DNA from: Microvelia longipes
Lineage: Eukaryota > Arthropoda > Insecta > Hemiptera > Veliidae
DNA: 64,000 nt
Assembly (NCBI GenBank): GCA_018340805.1
Contig: JACMZG010001908.1
Span: 16,236,061 to 16,300,060, forward strand
Direction: 5' to 3'
Part shown: positions 45,462-56,136 of the stretch, piece by piece
How the letters are laid out: each line of letters starts with the position of its first letter
Numbering within the stretch: position 1 is the first letter of the stretch
Notes under the pieces: model-generated
The model's input: the letters and a program-made list of their open reading frames with translations, nothing else
What the model was told of the DNA's origin: nothing
Databases searched by the model: none
Translations under genes and position numbers: made by a program

Positions 45462-45885
45462 CTTATTTCCTATGTAATATAAGTGTCATCTCTATATGCT
45501 TACATCTATTTGCTATTATATATTAGTGTCATCTCTATATGCTTACATCTATTTCCTATGAAATAGAAGTGTCAGCTCTATATGCTTACATCTATTTGCT
45601 ATTATATATTAGTGTCATCTCTATATGCTTACATCTATTTCCTATGAAATATAAGTGTCATCTCTATATGCTTACATCTATTTCCTATGAAATATAAGTG
45701 TCATCTCTATATATGGTGCTATTATATATTAGTGTCATCTCTATATGATTACATCTATTTGCTATTATATATTAGTGTCATCTCTATATGCTTACATCTA
45801 TTTCCTATGAAATATAAGTGTCATCTCTATATGCTTAAATCTATTTCCTATGAAATATAAGTGCCATCTCTATATGCTTACATCT
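45462..45885 (-). repeat. satellite B, inverted array, left part
   Basis: About ten units of GTGTCATCTCTATATGCTTA, CATCTATTTCCTATGAAATATAA, with an alternative spacer TTGCTATTATATATTA. The array is interrupted at 45886 by gypsy element 2 and continues at 55560. Confidence 0.9.
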
Positions 45886-46051
45886 TATTATGTATTTACA
45901 ATAGTTACATAACATTAAACTTAAGTAAATTCAATAAATTGAAAATCAATTAGAAATCAAAATTCAACTGAGTATATTTTCTGTCAGAACAAAATGTAAA
46001 CATAAGAAAAAGTGTCGTCAATAAAATAAAATAAACTAAATAAACATGACA
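45886..46051 (-). repeat. 3' LTR of gypsy element 2
   Basis: 166 bp; on the minus strand it begins TGTCATGTTTATTTAG and ends AAATACATAATA. It differs from the 5' LTR only around AAGAAAAAGTG versus AAGAAAACAGTG. Confidence 0.9.
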
Positions 46052-46070
46052 ACATTTCCCCCCCTTAAAA
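46052..46070 (-). promoter_or_regulatory. polypurine tract of gypsy element 2
   Basis: On the minus strand TTTTAAGGGGGGGAAATGTT lies directly before the 3' LTR, the expected primer for plus-strand DNA synthesis. Confidence 0.7.
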
Positions 46071-46075
46071 AATTA

Positions 46076-49010
46076 GGGAGAATATCTCTGTGGTGCTCTT
46101 GGCTTCCTAGCGGATCGTCTTAGAGGTCCTTGTACATTAGCGGTAGGATTGTTGTTCAATGGAGGGTCCGAGACCAGAGTAGGCTGTCACAGCCTACTCT
46201 GGTCTCGGACCCAGCCGTCACGGCTGCTCAGTTCTTTGGAGCTGATCAACATGTCTTCTATGGAAAGACCCCTCTACTTCTACCGTGTAGTGCAGCTGGC
46301 CATCTCGACTGACGATTTTTCCTAAGATCCATTTCTGATTAGGTCTATTATATTGTCTTACCGCTACTGTTTCGCCTACTTTAAAAACTATCTTGTAGGC
46401 AAAGATTATCTTTATACTGTTTGTATTTAACAGTAGATCCCACGTCAGGTCTCATGCAGGTCAATCTGGTTCGGAGTTCTCGCTTTAAGAATAGTTGAGC
46501 TGGGCTTACTCCTGTGTCATATTAGGGGCCCTTCGATACGCTAGTAGGAATGTTTGAAGCTTGTCAAACATTGTTCCTGGGGAATCTTTTAGCGCTTTTA
46601 AGGTTTGTTTTAATGAGCCCACACACCTCTCTGCCTGACCATTAGACGAAGGATGAAAAGGTGCACACGTAATATGTCTAATGCTATTCATTTTCATAAA
46701 ATCAGCAAACTCCTAACTAGTGAAAGCCGATCCATTGTCGCTGACCAAAATCTCTGAAAGTCCGTACCTTGCAAACAATTCTTTGAGCTTCCGATAGTGG
46801 TTATCGTAGATGTTGAATTTACTAAGAATACTTCCATCCATTTGGAATATGCATCGGCTACTACCAGAAATGTGGAACCGCAAAAAGGACCAGCAAAGTC
46901 GACATGGATCCGTTCCCACTGTTTTAGAGGATATTCTTAATGATGAACTTCTGAATTCGTAGGATTCCTCTGATTTTCTAAGCAGCTTTTACAGCTTCTA
47001 GTCATGCTTTCTATCTCTGCATCCATCTTTGGCCAATATATTAATAAACGCGAAAGCCCTTTCATCTTAACCACCCCAATATGACATAAATGAAGTTCGT
47101 GCAACATTGCTTTTCTAAACTTTGAGGGCACATACAACCGGCTTCCTTGAAATATACATCCACTTTCTAAGGTGTACGAAGATAACTGCCCTCCTAGTTT
47201 AAGCTCATTGTACAATTTTTTCATTTCCAGGTTTTTGCGTTTCCTCGGCTGCTTCTTTAGGTGAAATAGGTAGGGTGTCCATTTGTGATATTAAGTACAG
47301 TCCTAGATCATCCTGCCTGTATATTTCTTCTGACTTAAGAGGCAATCTAGACATACAATCCGCATTTCCATGATTGTCAGTTTTACGGTACCGAATATCG
47401 AACAGGAACCCTTGAAGAAACATTGCGTAGCGTAACAACCGGGCTGCGCTTAAACAGGGAAGTCCAGTTTTATTTCCAAAAATATGGACTAATGGCTGAT
47501 GGTCTGTATATAGAATAAAACGTTGGCTAACGCTTCTTTGTCTAATTGAGAATATTTTTTTTGAGTTGGCGATAGTGTATTTGAAGCATAGGCTATGGGT
47601 CGTTCCTTACCATCCGGATACTGGTGTGATAACACGGCACCCATACCTACCGGAGACGCGTCTACAGCTAGAATTAGAGGCAACATCGGATCATAATGAG
47701 CTAAAATTTTAGAAGAAGTTAATTCTAATTTGATATTATTAAAAGCTTCTTCGCACTTTTTTTCCAAATGAAGGGTATGTCTTTTTTAGTCAATTCGTTT
47801 AGAGGGTATGCGACTGTTGAAAGGTGCGGGAAAAAACGCCTATAAAACGTAACCATCCCCAAGAACGCTTTAACCTCTTTAACGTTTTTAGGCTGGGGAA
47901 TGTCCTGTAATGCTTTTATTTTTTCTGCTGTCGTATGAATCCCGTTTCGATCAATTTTGAATCCCAGATAGATGACTTCACTTTTAAAAAAATCGCTTTT
48001 GGCCTTATTGACTCTTAAATTAGCTGTAGACAGTCTTTTAAGAACGGTTTCAAGCCGGTCCATGTGTTCTTTTCTTGTTTTCCCCGTTATAGCAATATCA
48101 TCAAAAAAACACACACTCCAGGAATATTCCCTAGCAACGAGTCCGTATATCTTTGCCACTCGGAGGGCGCTGAACTTATCCCAAACATTAATCTGTTGCA
48201 CTTGTACAGTCCTTTATGGGTGTTAATTGTAAGAAGTTTAGTGCTATCTTCTGTTAACCTCATGTGTAGGTACGCTGTACTTAAGTCCAATCGCGTAAAC
48301 TGTTCACCCCCGTTCAGTTTAGCAAATAATTCTTCTGTTCTTGGCAAAGGATATTGCGTTACGTGTATGTACGGATTCAGTGTTACTATAGTTGGCGCAT
48401 AGACGAATTTTCCCATTGGGCTTAACGACTGGCACTACCGGGGTTGCCCAATCTGAAAAAGAAACTTTAGAAATTACTTTTGTCCTTTCCAGATGGTCAA
48501 TTTCTTCGTCTATTCTTGTTTTTAAAGCAAGAGGGACTGGTCTAGCTTTTCTGAAAATTGGTTTTGCGTCAGGTTTTAAATGTATTTTACACTCGTAATC
48601 GTTAATTTCTCCTAACTTTTCCTCAAATACTTTTGGATACTTGGCTAGAAGTTCGTCCAGTTCCTTGTTAGATATTTGAGCCTTAACTGTTAAGTCATTT
48701 CCGAGTGAGTAAATAGAAGGTAATTTCATGTCAAGTTTAAATATCCAATCTCTGCCAAGTATGGTGGGTAAGTTATTTTCAACAATAAAGAGTTTTAATC
48801 TTCGCACCGTGTATTTGTACTTTACTGTTACCCAGGCCACACCTAGAGGCTTAACTGTTTCTTGACTGTAGCTTTTAAAAATTACAGACGTTGGTTCGTA
48901 GTTTACCTTAGAAATTTTCCTGAAATTTTGCAACCCCATGACCGAGTAAACAGCTCCAGTATCCATCTCCATCTTGGCAGGAGCCCCATCAATCGTTAAT
49001 TCAATCATAA
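46076..49010 (-). pseudogene. Pol of gypsy element 2, frame-broken
   Basis: The pieces run from right to left. 48319-49008 has the protease with DTG at 48955-48963 and LGRDW, then the start of RT. 48087-48416 has RT, with LDLSTAYLH. 47725-48201 has FFDDI as the catalytic motif and LGMVTFYRRF. 47489-47767 and 47205-47438 are RNase H, with AVDASPVGMGAVL and DCMSRLP. 46937-47224 is the integrase zinc region, with HELHLCHIG and CKSCLENQ. 46713-46919 has SDNGSAFTS and 46506-46697 has HPSSNGQAERCVGSL, two parts of the DDE core. The C-terminal part at 46076-46500 is scrambled and holds a palindrome. At least seven frame changes occur, yet all domains are recognisable. The pattern resembles the group of animal Ty3 elements often labelled K02A2.6-like. 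Confidence 0.85.
46164..46212. repeat. perfect palindrome, 23-bp arms and 3-nt loop
   Basis: The arm GGGTCCGAGACCAGAGTAGG CTG (46164-46186) is followed by TCA and its exact complement (46190-46212). It falls in the integrase C-terminal coding part, where a 49-nt perfect hairpin is not expected. Confidence 0.9.
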
Positions 49011-49210
49011 TAGGTTTTTTAAAATGCTCACTGTCAGATTTTTTACTAGAGTCTACAACTTTCTAATATGCATAGGTATGGTTTCTTCTACTCCCTCGTA
49101 ATATATATCTTCTGCAGAGTCTTGTCGTGAAGACGACCTCGCAAGCGATTCATGTGACCCCTGACTTGTTCTCAACATCTGTTTTTCCTTGCTTTTTTTG
49201 TTTGTTCCTG

Positions 49211-49893
49211 CTACTGTTTCTTAACTCTACAAACAGCTTCAACGTGATTTTTTTTCTTGCAAAAGGTGCATTTTAACCCCTTTTCTGTACAATCCCTTAC
49301 TGTATGGGGACCCCCACATCGATAGCATATCACAGAGTTTTTATTTTGCTCATAGTGTTGAGGTGAAGAAGTCTTAACTTGGTTGCATGAAGAGGTAGTA
49401 TTTTGAGGTTGAGCACTCTCAGCCAGCATATTAAACGGTTTATGCGAACGTAAAAGTTGTTCTGAGCTCGCATTAGCACGTTCCATTGCTGTGGCTATCT
49501 CTATTGTTTTGTCTAGAGGTATATTGTCTTCTTCGAATAGACGATCTAACACAGCTTTTGAACGTAATCCGCCTACAAAGATCCCTTAGTACCGTAGACA
49601 GCATATTTTCAGGATACTTGCAGAAAGAAGAGATTTTTCGAAGTTCCGACAAGTAAACCGATAAGCTCTCCCCTTCCCGTTGTTTCCGGTTCACCAAAGC
49701 ATATCGACAGGGAATTATTAACGGACGAGGTTGTAAATGTGTTATGAGAACCTCTTTTAATTCCTCAAAAGTCTTTTGCTTATATGTCTCAGGGTATAAG
49801 AGACTTTTAAAAGAGTAAACTTGTCTGGACTTAATACTGAAACTAACGTTTTGGCCCGGAGGCTTTCATTAACATTTTGGACGTCGAGATATG
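49211..49893 (-). pseudogene. Gag of gypsy element 2, 3' part
   Basis: Continues from 55052 across the foldback insertion. 49473-49697 has a capsid-like GESLSVYLSELRKISSFC segment. 49211-49552 has two zinc knuckles, CYRCGGPHTVRDC (C-X2-C-X3-H-X4-C, one residue short of standard) and CTFCKKKNHVEAVC (C-X2-C-X4-H-X4-C), ending in basic residues. There are frame breaks near 49550 and in 49700-49860. The knuckles would bind element RNA in a working copy. Confidence 0.8.
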
Positions 49894-50564
49894 GGTTAGA
49901 GTATGATAAGAGACCCACCCGCAAAATCAAAACAAATAAATTTCCCTACATTTTTGACATTATTGTAAACATAAAATAAATAAATACATCCATTCTCGGG
50001 TATGTAGAAAGGCTTTGGGGCTTTGAGTAGGGCATATATAAGGAAGATAATGTTAGAGGATACTCTTACATTACATGTAAGACAATGATTTATCCAATAT
50101 AAAGGGTGGGTCCCTTATGATACTATCTACAATGGGGTAAGAGTATTATAAGGACCCACCCTAAAAGAATACAATAATATTCTCGGTTTTTGTAGAAAGG
50201 CTTTGGGGCTTTGAGTAGGGCATATATAAGGGAGATTATAGCAAAAATGTATCCAATAACAAGGTTTTCTTAAATGAAGGGTGGGTCCCTTATCATACTA
50301 TCTACAATGGGGTAAGAGTATTATAAGAGACCCACCTAAGAAGAATACATTACATCTATTCTCGAGTTTGTAAATAGGCTTTGGGGCTATATAAGGGAGA
50401 TTAAGGCAAGAATGTATCAAGTACAATGGGTAATGTACTCTTACTCCATTGTAGATGGTATGATAGATGGGTCCCTACCCACCCTGTATATTGGATACAG
50501 AATACATAATACAGAATACAGAATATATTTATTATTAACAACCCAAAAATGGGTACAATAATCG

Positions 50565-53366
50565 TCAAAAAAATAAATAAAAGTTTACAAAAATTTTAAA
50601 ATTTTTAAAGCTTAGAAAATCTTGGTAGGAATAAAAAGCATGTGTTTTTAATACAGTTTCCAGTTTACCTTTAAAAGATTTTAGTTCTAGGTCTTGAATA
50701 AATTTTGGTAAATGATTGAAAAAATTTGATGCACCAATAGTTTGTACTATTTTGAGTACGGTGAAGCCTGCAGTATTTAATTTCTAAGTTGTGATTATGA
50801 CGGTATTTATGATTATATGAACATTATTGTACAAATGGATATTTTTTTAACATATAACAGACATTGTAAGATATAAATAGACGGTACAGTTAATATTTTA
50901 TTCTTTTTGAAATACTCCTTGCAATCCTCTCTGTATTTAAGATGAAAAACAATTCTGATAGCTCTTCTTTGAATGGCGAAGACAGTTTCGGTATGTGCTG
51001 AGTGACCCCAATGGAGTATAGCATAACTTAATCTGCTATGAATGACCGCATAATAAACATCAATCATATGTTTTGTTGATAGTTGTGAAGATATTGAAAA
51101 ATAGAAAAGCTTGACTAGATAATTTCTTGGCTAAGGCTGTGCAGTGCTCTTTCCAAGTTAATTTAGGATCTAGCAGGACTCCTAAGAATTTGTTGAAAGG
51201 GGGATTTTTAAAATCCTCGATATCACTACGTAATGAGAATACCATAGAAACAGTTTTGTTTATATTTAAGGCGAGTTTATTTGTAAATATCCAGGCTTTT
51301 AACTCTTCTAGCATCAATTCGAGGGCTGGCTTTATTAGTGCAGGATCCTTGACCTTTATGCTGGCATTTGCATCATCTAAAAAAGCTTTATAATTTTGTT
51401 TTGGGTCATAATAGGCATATCATTTATAAAAAATTATAAAATACAGCGTTCCTAGTACCGAACCTTGTACTATGCCTTCGTTTATCTCTTCCCAGTCAGA
51501 CAATACACCATCAACCAGAGTAGCTTGGAATCTTTCTTCAAGATAAGAAATAAGGAGTGCAATAGCATATGCCGACAGATTGTAGTTCTTTAGTTTCTGA
51601 ATCAGAATTTGTTTAATTACACAATCGAAAGCTTTTGTCAAGTCAATAAAAGTTGTGGCTAGGTATTCACCTTCTTCAAAGGAATTGAGTATTTCTTGTA
51701 CGAGTGATCCGATTGCATCAACTGGACTTAAGCCTTTCCTAAAGCCGAACTGGCAGTTGACAAAAAGATTGTTTGATTCAAAATAATTGTATAGTTGTTC
51801 TTTAAGAGCTGCTTCAAATATTTTTGAGAATATAGGCAGTAATGATATTGGTCTGAAGTTGTTTGGGTCATAGGCAGAGCCACCTTTGTGTAGTGGAACA
51901 ACTACAGCCAATTTTAAGCAAGCAGGAAAAAAATTTAGAATAATTGATTCATTTATTAAGGCAACTAAAGGATTTACTATGTCTGGACCAATTTTTTTAA
52001 CTATGTAGGATGAAATCCCATACACATCTCTACTATGGCTACTCTTCATTTGTTTATATAATGATTAATTTCCTTGCTGCTGCATGTTTTGAAGTTAAAA
52101 CCAACTGTATTCGAGTTTGGAAAGTTAGTAGGATCACTGTTTGGCATATCTGGTATAGTTTGATGAATATTTTTAGCTATATTAACAAAGTAAGAATTAA
52201 GGGTATTTGCAGAAAGACATTTGACAGAACCTGATGAATTATTTGTTTTATATTTGTTAATTAAGGACCATGCAGCTTTTGATTTGTTATCTGAGTTCGC
52301 TATGATGTTGTCATTATAAGTTCTTTTAGCAATCCTAATTTCTTTTTTATATTTAGATCTTAACATTTTTGTTTTATCAGGGTCGGTTTCGTTGTCCAAC
52401 TGTGTTTTGATAATGCGCAATTCCTCTGTATACCATTTCCCTTTGCTACTAAGATTTCTTTTCGTGTTATGCTTTATCATCTTCTTTTTTAGTGGTAGGT
52501 TGTTGTCCATAGCATTAGTGAAGATACTAATAAACTTCGACCATTTGTACTCAAGATCTGAGTTCTTGTCATAAATAAAATCCCAATCAGTGTTAATTAA
52601 TGATCGCTTAAGCCTTTAATACCTTCTTCGTTAATCTGTCTAAAAGTAATTTCTTTACTTCCTGATGTATTTTGGACTTTTAAATTAAGTATTTGAGCAT
52701 AGTGATCGGAGAAGTGTGTATTCATAACGCTGCTATTATATTCAGTTTCAAAGTTTATGCATATGTTGTCAATATTTCTATTTAAACGTGTAGATTCAGT
52801 TATTGTATAGCTAAAACTATATCCTGTAAGAAAATTTTCTAATTCTTTAAAGTTTTTATCTTGTGACATAAAATTGATGTTAAAATCACCAGCTATGATG
52901 ACCTTGTCATAGTTTTTCTTAGTTAAAATTGTTAAGCATTTATCAAGGGTTTCAAAAGCAATGCTTAGATCAGCATTTGGTCTGCGATAGAAACCTATTA
53001 TCACAGTTCTGGTGCTTTTCAACCAGATACCTGTCAGTTCGCTATGTTCTTCAACTGAGTAATCATTAATGAATGGTGGGCATTCATATTCCCAGTTGTG
53101 TCAATGTAAATAGATACACCTCCGTGGCTTTTTATTTTCCTGCAATATGCATTAGCTAATTTATATCCTTCCAAGTGCCAAAGTTTAATTTCTTCACACT
53201 TCATCCAGTGCTCGGTTAAAATTATAACCTGAATTGTGTAATTCAGATTACTTACGAGAGAGCTTAGTTCTAAATTTTTGTTTCTAGCTGATTGAATGTT
53301 GAGATGTAGTAAATTAAGCCACTCTTTCTTATCATATTGTGATTTCCTATTACCTACTATAGTCAT
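50565..53366 (-). pseudogene. LINE ORF2: endonuclease and reverse transcriptase, frame-broken
   Basis: It starts at an ATG (53364-53366) about 8 nt after ORF1. The APE-type endonuclease occupies 53034-53366 (LHLNIQSARNK, LTEHW) and 52597-53022 (IAGDFNINF, then HFSDHYAQIL). A linker follows at 52046-52510. The reverse transcriptase is at 51420-52049 (NFRPISLLP, FIDLTKAFD, EGIVQGSVLG, where IVQG replaces the usual PQG), continuing at 51060-51317 (KLALNINKT, FLGVLLDPKLTW) and 50813-51067 (HSRLSYAILHWG). The last frame ends FYSYQDFLS near 50620 and stops at 50565. The catalytic FADD-type box falls at a frame break near 51400. Several frame changes make this copy inactive as assembled. It would nick target DNA and prime cDNA synthesis there. 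Confidence 0.8.
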
Positions 53367-53374
53367 TTTATTGT

Positions 53375-54361
53375 TTATTTCGGGAATTTCACAGGCCTCC
53401 CTCTGCGAAAAAGGTAATTTTTAACTATAAGTCCCTTGGGCCAAAACGTTTTGTCCATCAGTTTATCGTAAATAGATGAGTCTATCTTAATTTTGAAAGT
53501 GGAATAATCTCCAGATTTGACTTCTAGTTTTTCGATATCTTTGATGTGATCATTTTGCACTCTAGACGTAAGAAATTTATTCAAGTTGTCTTCTGTAGTA
53601 GAATTATGAAATCTTGAGACGAAAATTGATCGGGTGGGATTGGCTATTGCAAAGTATTCTGATTGATCTTCACCTGTTGCTAAGTTATCAGCAAAACTGT
53701 TTGAATTTTTGCTTGGATGTTTTCTAAACTTATTCATTGTTTTTCTTTCGTTATCTCTCTTGTTTTGTTCAAAGTTGTTTACATCGTCTAATTTAATGGT
53801 GTCGTCATCTTTCTGTTCTTCTTTATCTTCCTTTTCTGGAATATTTGTGTTTGAGCTTTGCTGTGATTTTACTTCTTGATTAAACAATTCCGAGAAAGTT
53901 TGTACGGGTTTTATCTTGCTATTTTCTAAGTTTTTTAAGATTAAGTCGAATTTATTTGAAACATTTACATTATTTACACAAATTTTATCTAATATAACTA
54001 CCGATTTTGCTTGGTTCTGTGATATTTTGTGAAGTTCGGTTGTTATTGACGAGCTTGTAGTAGTCATACTCGTGAGTTCTGTTTTTATGGATCCGATGTC
54101 TTCTTTAATTACCTCTAAAATATCCTTTGTTTCTCTAAGTGGATTTTTACAACCATCACATAGGTATACCAGGATACGTTTGGTTTTTAAGTTGAGACAA
54201 CTCATTTCCGTAGCTGTTAAGCCGGTGCATTTCACATACGTTTTTCGTGAACAAAAATCACAGTCCACCGTTGGTTCCGATTCGGAATCAGGGCATTTCG
54301 GTATGCATTTATTGCAAGATTCAATAGGTTTTTGATTGCTTAAAGTCATTATTAAATACAT
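53375..54361 (-). CDS. LINE ORF1 protein with PHD-like finger
   Basis: One uninterrupted frame of 328 residues; the ATG at 54346-54348 a few codons in is an alternative start. Residues about 16-72 form a PHD-like zinc finger with CNKC, CDFC, VKCTGL and CDGC pairs; the usual histidine before KC is not seen (TYVKC). A Ser/Thr-rich stretch with heptad-like leucines follows at about 85-155, then an acidic and lysine-rich linker. The C-terminal 90 residues contain IFVSRFHNSTTEDNL, STFKIKI and FWPKGLIVKNYL. These features are typical of ORF1 in insect CR1/Jockey-group LINEs, where the protein binds element RNA. Being intact next to a broken ORF2 is notable. Confidence 0.85.
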   Translation of the reverse strand: MYLIMTLSNQKPIESCNKCIPKCPDSESEPTVDCDFCSRKTYVKCTGLTATEMSCLNLKTKRILVYLCDGCKNPLRETKDILEVIKEDIGSIKTELTSMTTTSSSITTELHKISQNQAKSVVILDKICVNNVNVSNKFDLILKNLENSKIKPVQTFSELFNQEVKSQQSSNTNIPEKEDKEEQKDDDTIKLDDVNNFEQNKRDNERKTMNKFRKHPSKNSNSFADNLATGEDQSEYFAIANPTRSIFVSRFHNSTTEDNLNKFLTSRVQNDHIKDIEKLEVKSGDYSTFKIKIDSSIYDKLMDKTFWPKGLIVKNYLFRRGRPVKFPK

Positions 54362-55052
54362 TATTGTCTTACATTATCTCCCTTACATATGCCCTACTCA
54401 AAGCCCCAAAGCTTTTCTACCAACCCAAGAATAGATGTATTGTATTCTTCTAGGGTGGGTCCCTTATAATACTCTTACCCCATTGTAGATAGTATGATAA
54501 GGAACCCACCCTTCATTTAAAGTAAAACCCTTGTTATTGGATACATCATTGCCCTAATCTCCCTTATATATGCCCTACCCAAAGCCCCAAAGCCTTTGTA
54601 TTGTAATTATTTAGGGTAGGTCCCTTATAATACTCTTACCCATTGTAAATAGTATGATAAGGGACCCACCCTTCATTTAAAAAAACCTTGTTATTGGATA
54701 CATTATTGCCATAATCTCCCTTATATATGCCCTACTCAAAGCCCCAAAGCCTTTCTACAAACCCGAGAATAGTTGTATTGTATTCTTTTAGGGTGGGTCC
54801 CTTATAATACTCTTACCCCATTGTAGATAGTATGATAAGAGACCCACCCTTTATATTGGATAAATCATTGTCTTACATGTGATGTAAGAGTATTCTCTTA
54901 CATTATCTCCCTTATATATGCCCTACTCAAAGCCCCAAAGCCTTTCTACATACCCGAGAATGGATGTATTTATTTATTTTTGTATGTCAAAAATTTGTAG
55001 GGAAATTTTTTTGTTTTGATTTTACGGGTGGGTCTCTTATCATACTCTAACC

Positions 55053-55345
55053 GAGATATGCAGTAAACCGTTCTAAATAAGTCTCAAAAGTTTCTAGTGT
55101 CTCATCAAATTTATCGAAGGAAAGTCCCGGCACACCTCTGCTTGCACCGGGATTGGAAGGAACAATATCGTTCTGCCTAGCAGAGCTGTTAGCATTTTCT
55201 AGTAAACACGTAACCGCAGCTTGAAGGCTTTTATTTTGTTCCAAAATAGCTTTTAGGAAATCTGTTGTCTTAGATTCCTCTTGATATTGCCTGTTTTTCG
55301 TATTATTAATACTTGCTAATACTTACAGAAAATTGGTGATTTTCG
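55053..55345 (-). pseudogene. Gag of gypsy element 2, 5' part
   Basis: The frame at 55047-55310 encodes SKTTDFLKAILEQNKSL, then a predicted helical segment and LSFDKFDETLETFETYLERF, a capsid-start pattern of Ty3 Gag. No ATG is found before an upstream in-frame TAA near 55325; a TCTGTAAGTATT there resembles a splice donor. The frame is broken at 55052 by the foldback. Confidence 0.7.
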
Positions 55346-55375
55346 CATAATATCAAGATCTCAAGGCAACAGAAT

Positions 55376-55391
55376 CCTGTCCGCAGCGCCA
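55376..55391 (-). promoter_or_regulatory. primer-binding site of gypsy element 2
   Basis: On the minus strand TGGCGCTGCGGACAGG begins 1 nt after the 5' LTR. The tRNA is not assigned. Confidence 0.65.
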
Positions 55392-55392
55392 C

Positions 55393-55559
55393 TATTATGT
55401 ATTTACAATAGTTACATAACATTAAACTTAAGTAAATTCAATAAATTGAAAATCAATTAGAAATCAAAATTCAACTGAGTATATTTTCTGTCAGAACAAA
55501 ATGTAAACATAAGAAAACAGTGTCGTCAATAAAATAAAATAAACTAAATAAACATGACA
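55393..55559 (-). repeat. 5' LTR of gypsy element 2
   Basis: 167 bp, near-identical to 45886-46051. It drives transcription toward lower coordinates. Confidence 0.9.
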
Positions 55560-55663
55560 CATCTATTTCCTATGAAATATAAGTGTGATCTCTATATGCT
55601 TACATCTATTTGTTATTATATATTAGTGTCATCTCTATATGCTTATATCTATTTGCAATTATA
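55560..55663 (-). repeat. satellite B, inverted array, middle part
   Basis: About 2.5 units between gypsy element 2 and the mariner-derived element. With those two removed it is continuous with 45462-45885 and 57378-57430. Confidence 0.85.
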
Positions 55664-55941
55664 CAGGGTGGTACATTTCATATACATCACCTCGACTAAC
55701 TCAGCTTCTTCTAATGGAGCAATCGCCGTTAAATTGGTATCTACCCCACTAAATCGACTACCAGGAGTTTAAATAAGCAATCATATTTTTGGTTATCGTC
55801 TTGCAAGTAAGGGTATTTAGATTGCTAAACTGTATTTTTTGGCGATAACTTTTTTAATATCATATTTGAGCATACTTTGATAAGACCTTTTCTGCACTAA
55901 AAACAACAATTTGTTACCAATATCACATTTGCTAGGGCACT

Positions 55942-56136
55942 TAACCGTCACTTTTAAAAGTTGATTCATCAGTCCACAACACTTGCCTATTAAATAATGA
56001 AGAGGTTTGGAACATAATTTCTTCGGCCCATCGGCACAACTCTGTCCTTCTTCATAATCCTGAGCAGTCAGAGCTTGATGTAAATTGATCTTAAACGGCT
56101 GAAAACGGTTGTCCCGCGAGATCCGTAAATTCTCGT
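55942..56136 (-). pseudogene. Tc1/mariner-type transposase remnant
   Basis: Minus strand. The first frame (56045-56136) encodes FKINLHQALTAQDYEE; after a frame change, 55944-56046 encodes CRWAEEIMFQTS and LWTDESTFKSDG. The HQALTAQDYE, RxxFCxW and WTDES pattern is that of the first catalytic Asp region of IS630/Tc1/mariner-type transposases in insects. Both the N-terminal DNA-binding domain and the later acidic residues are missing. Confidence 0.65.

Larger units (their letters stand above)
50490..54361 (-). mobile_element. CR1/Jockey-group LINE inside the foldback
   Basis: Minus strand. It has ORF1 (53375-54361) and ORF2 (50565-53366), then a 3' end of about 75 nt with tandem TGTATTC-like units (TATTCTGTATTCTGTATTAT). 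The 5' UTR is nearly absent: ORF1 starts within a few nt of foldback sequence, suggesting slight 5' truncation. A 5-bp ATACA at both junctions is a possible but weak target duplication. Confidence 0.8.
49894..55052. mobile_element. foldback element with hairpin-module arms
   Basis: Outer ends are inverted repeats GGTTAGAGTATGATAAGAGA (followed by CCCACCCG), flanked by GAGATATG or CGAGATATG (49886-49893 and 55053-55060), an 8-9 bp target duplication inside the gypsy gag. The arms are 49894-50490 and 54362-55052. Each is a chain of three hairpin modules of about 58 nt, of the form GGGTGGGTCCCTTATCATAC, loop, complement. Spacers between modules, about 110 bp, contain CTTTGGGGCTTTGAGTAGGG. Modules are at 50104-50162, 50279-50336, 50436-50484, 54453-54511, 54613-54671 and 54791-54850. 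No transposase is visible; the middle is occupied by a LINE. The superfamily is not assigned; duplication length would fit hAT or Mutator-like elements. Confidence 0.8.
45886..55559 (-). mobile_element. Ty3/gypsy LTR retrotransposon 2, with nested insertions
   Basis: Two near-identical LTRs (45886-46051 and 55393-55559) bound it, flanked by the 5-bp duplication CATCT (45881-45885 and 55560-55564). Removing the element restores a satellite B unit exactly. In minus orientation it reads LTR, primer-binding site, gag, pol (protease, RT, RNase H, integrase), polypurine tract, LTR. Gag is split by the foldback element at 49894-55052. Pol has many frame breaks, so it is not autonomous as assembled. 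Confidence 0.9.

Noticed and set aside
47972..48598. plus-strand frames opposite gypsy 2 pol
   Set aside because: Antisense shadows of the minus-strand reverse transcriptase and protease frames.
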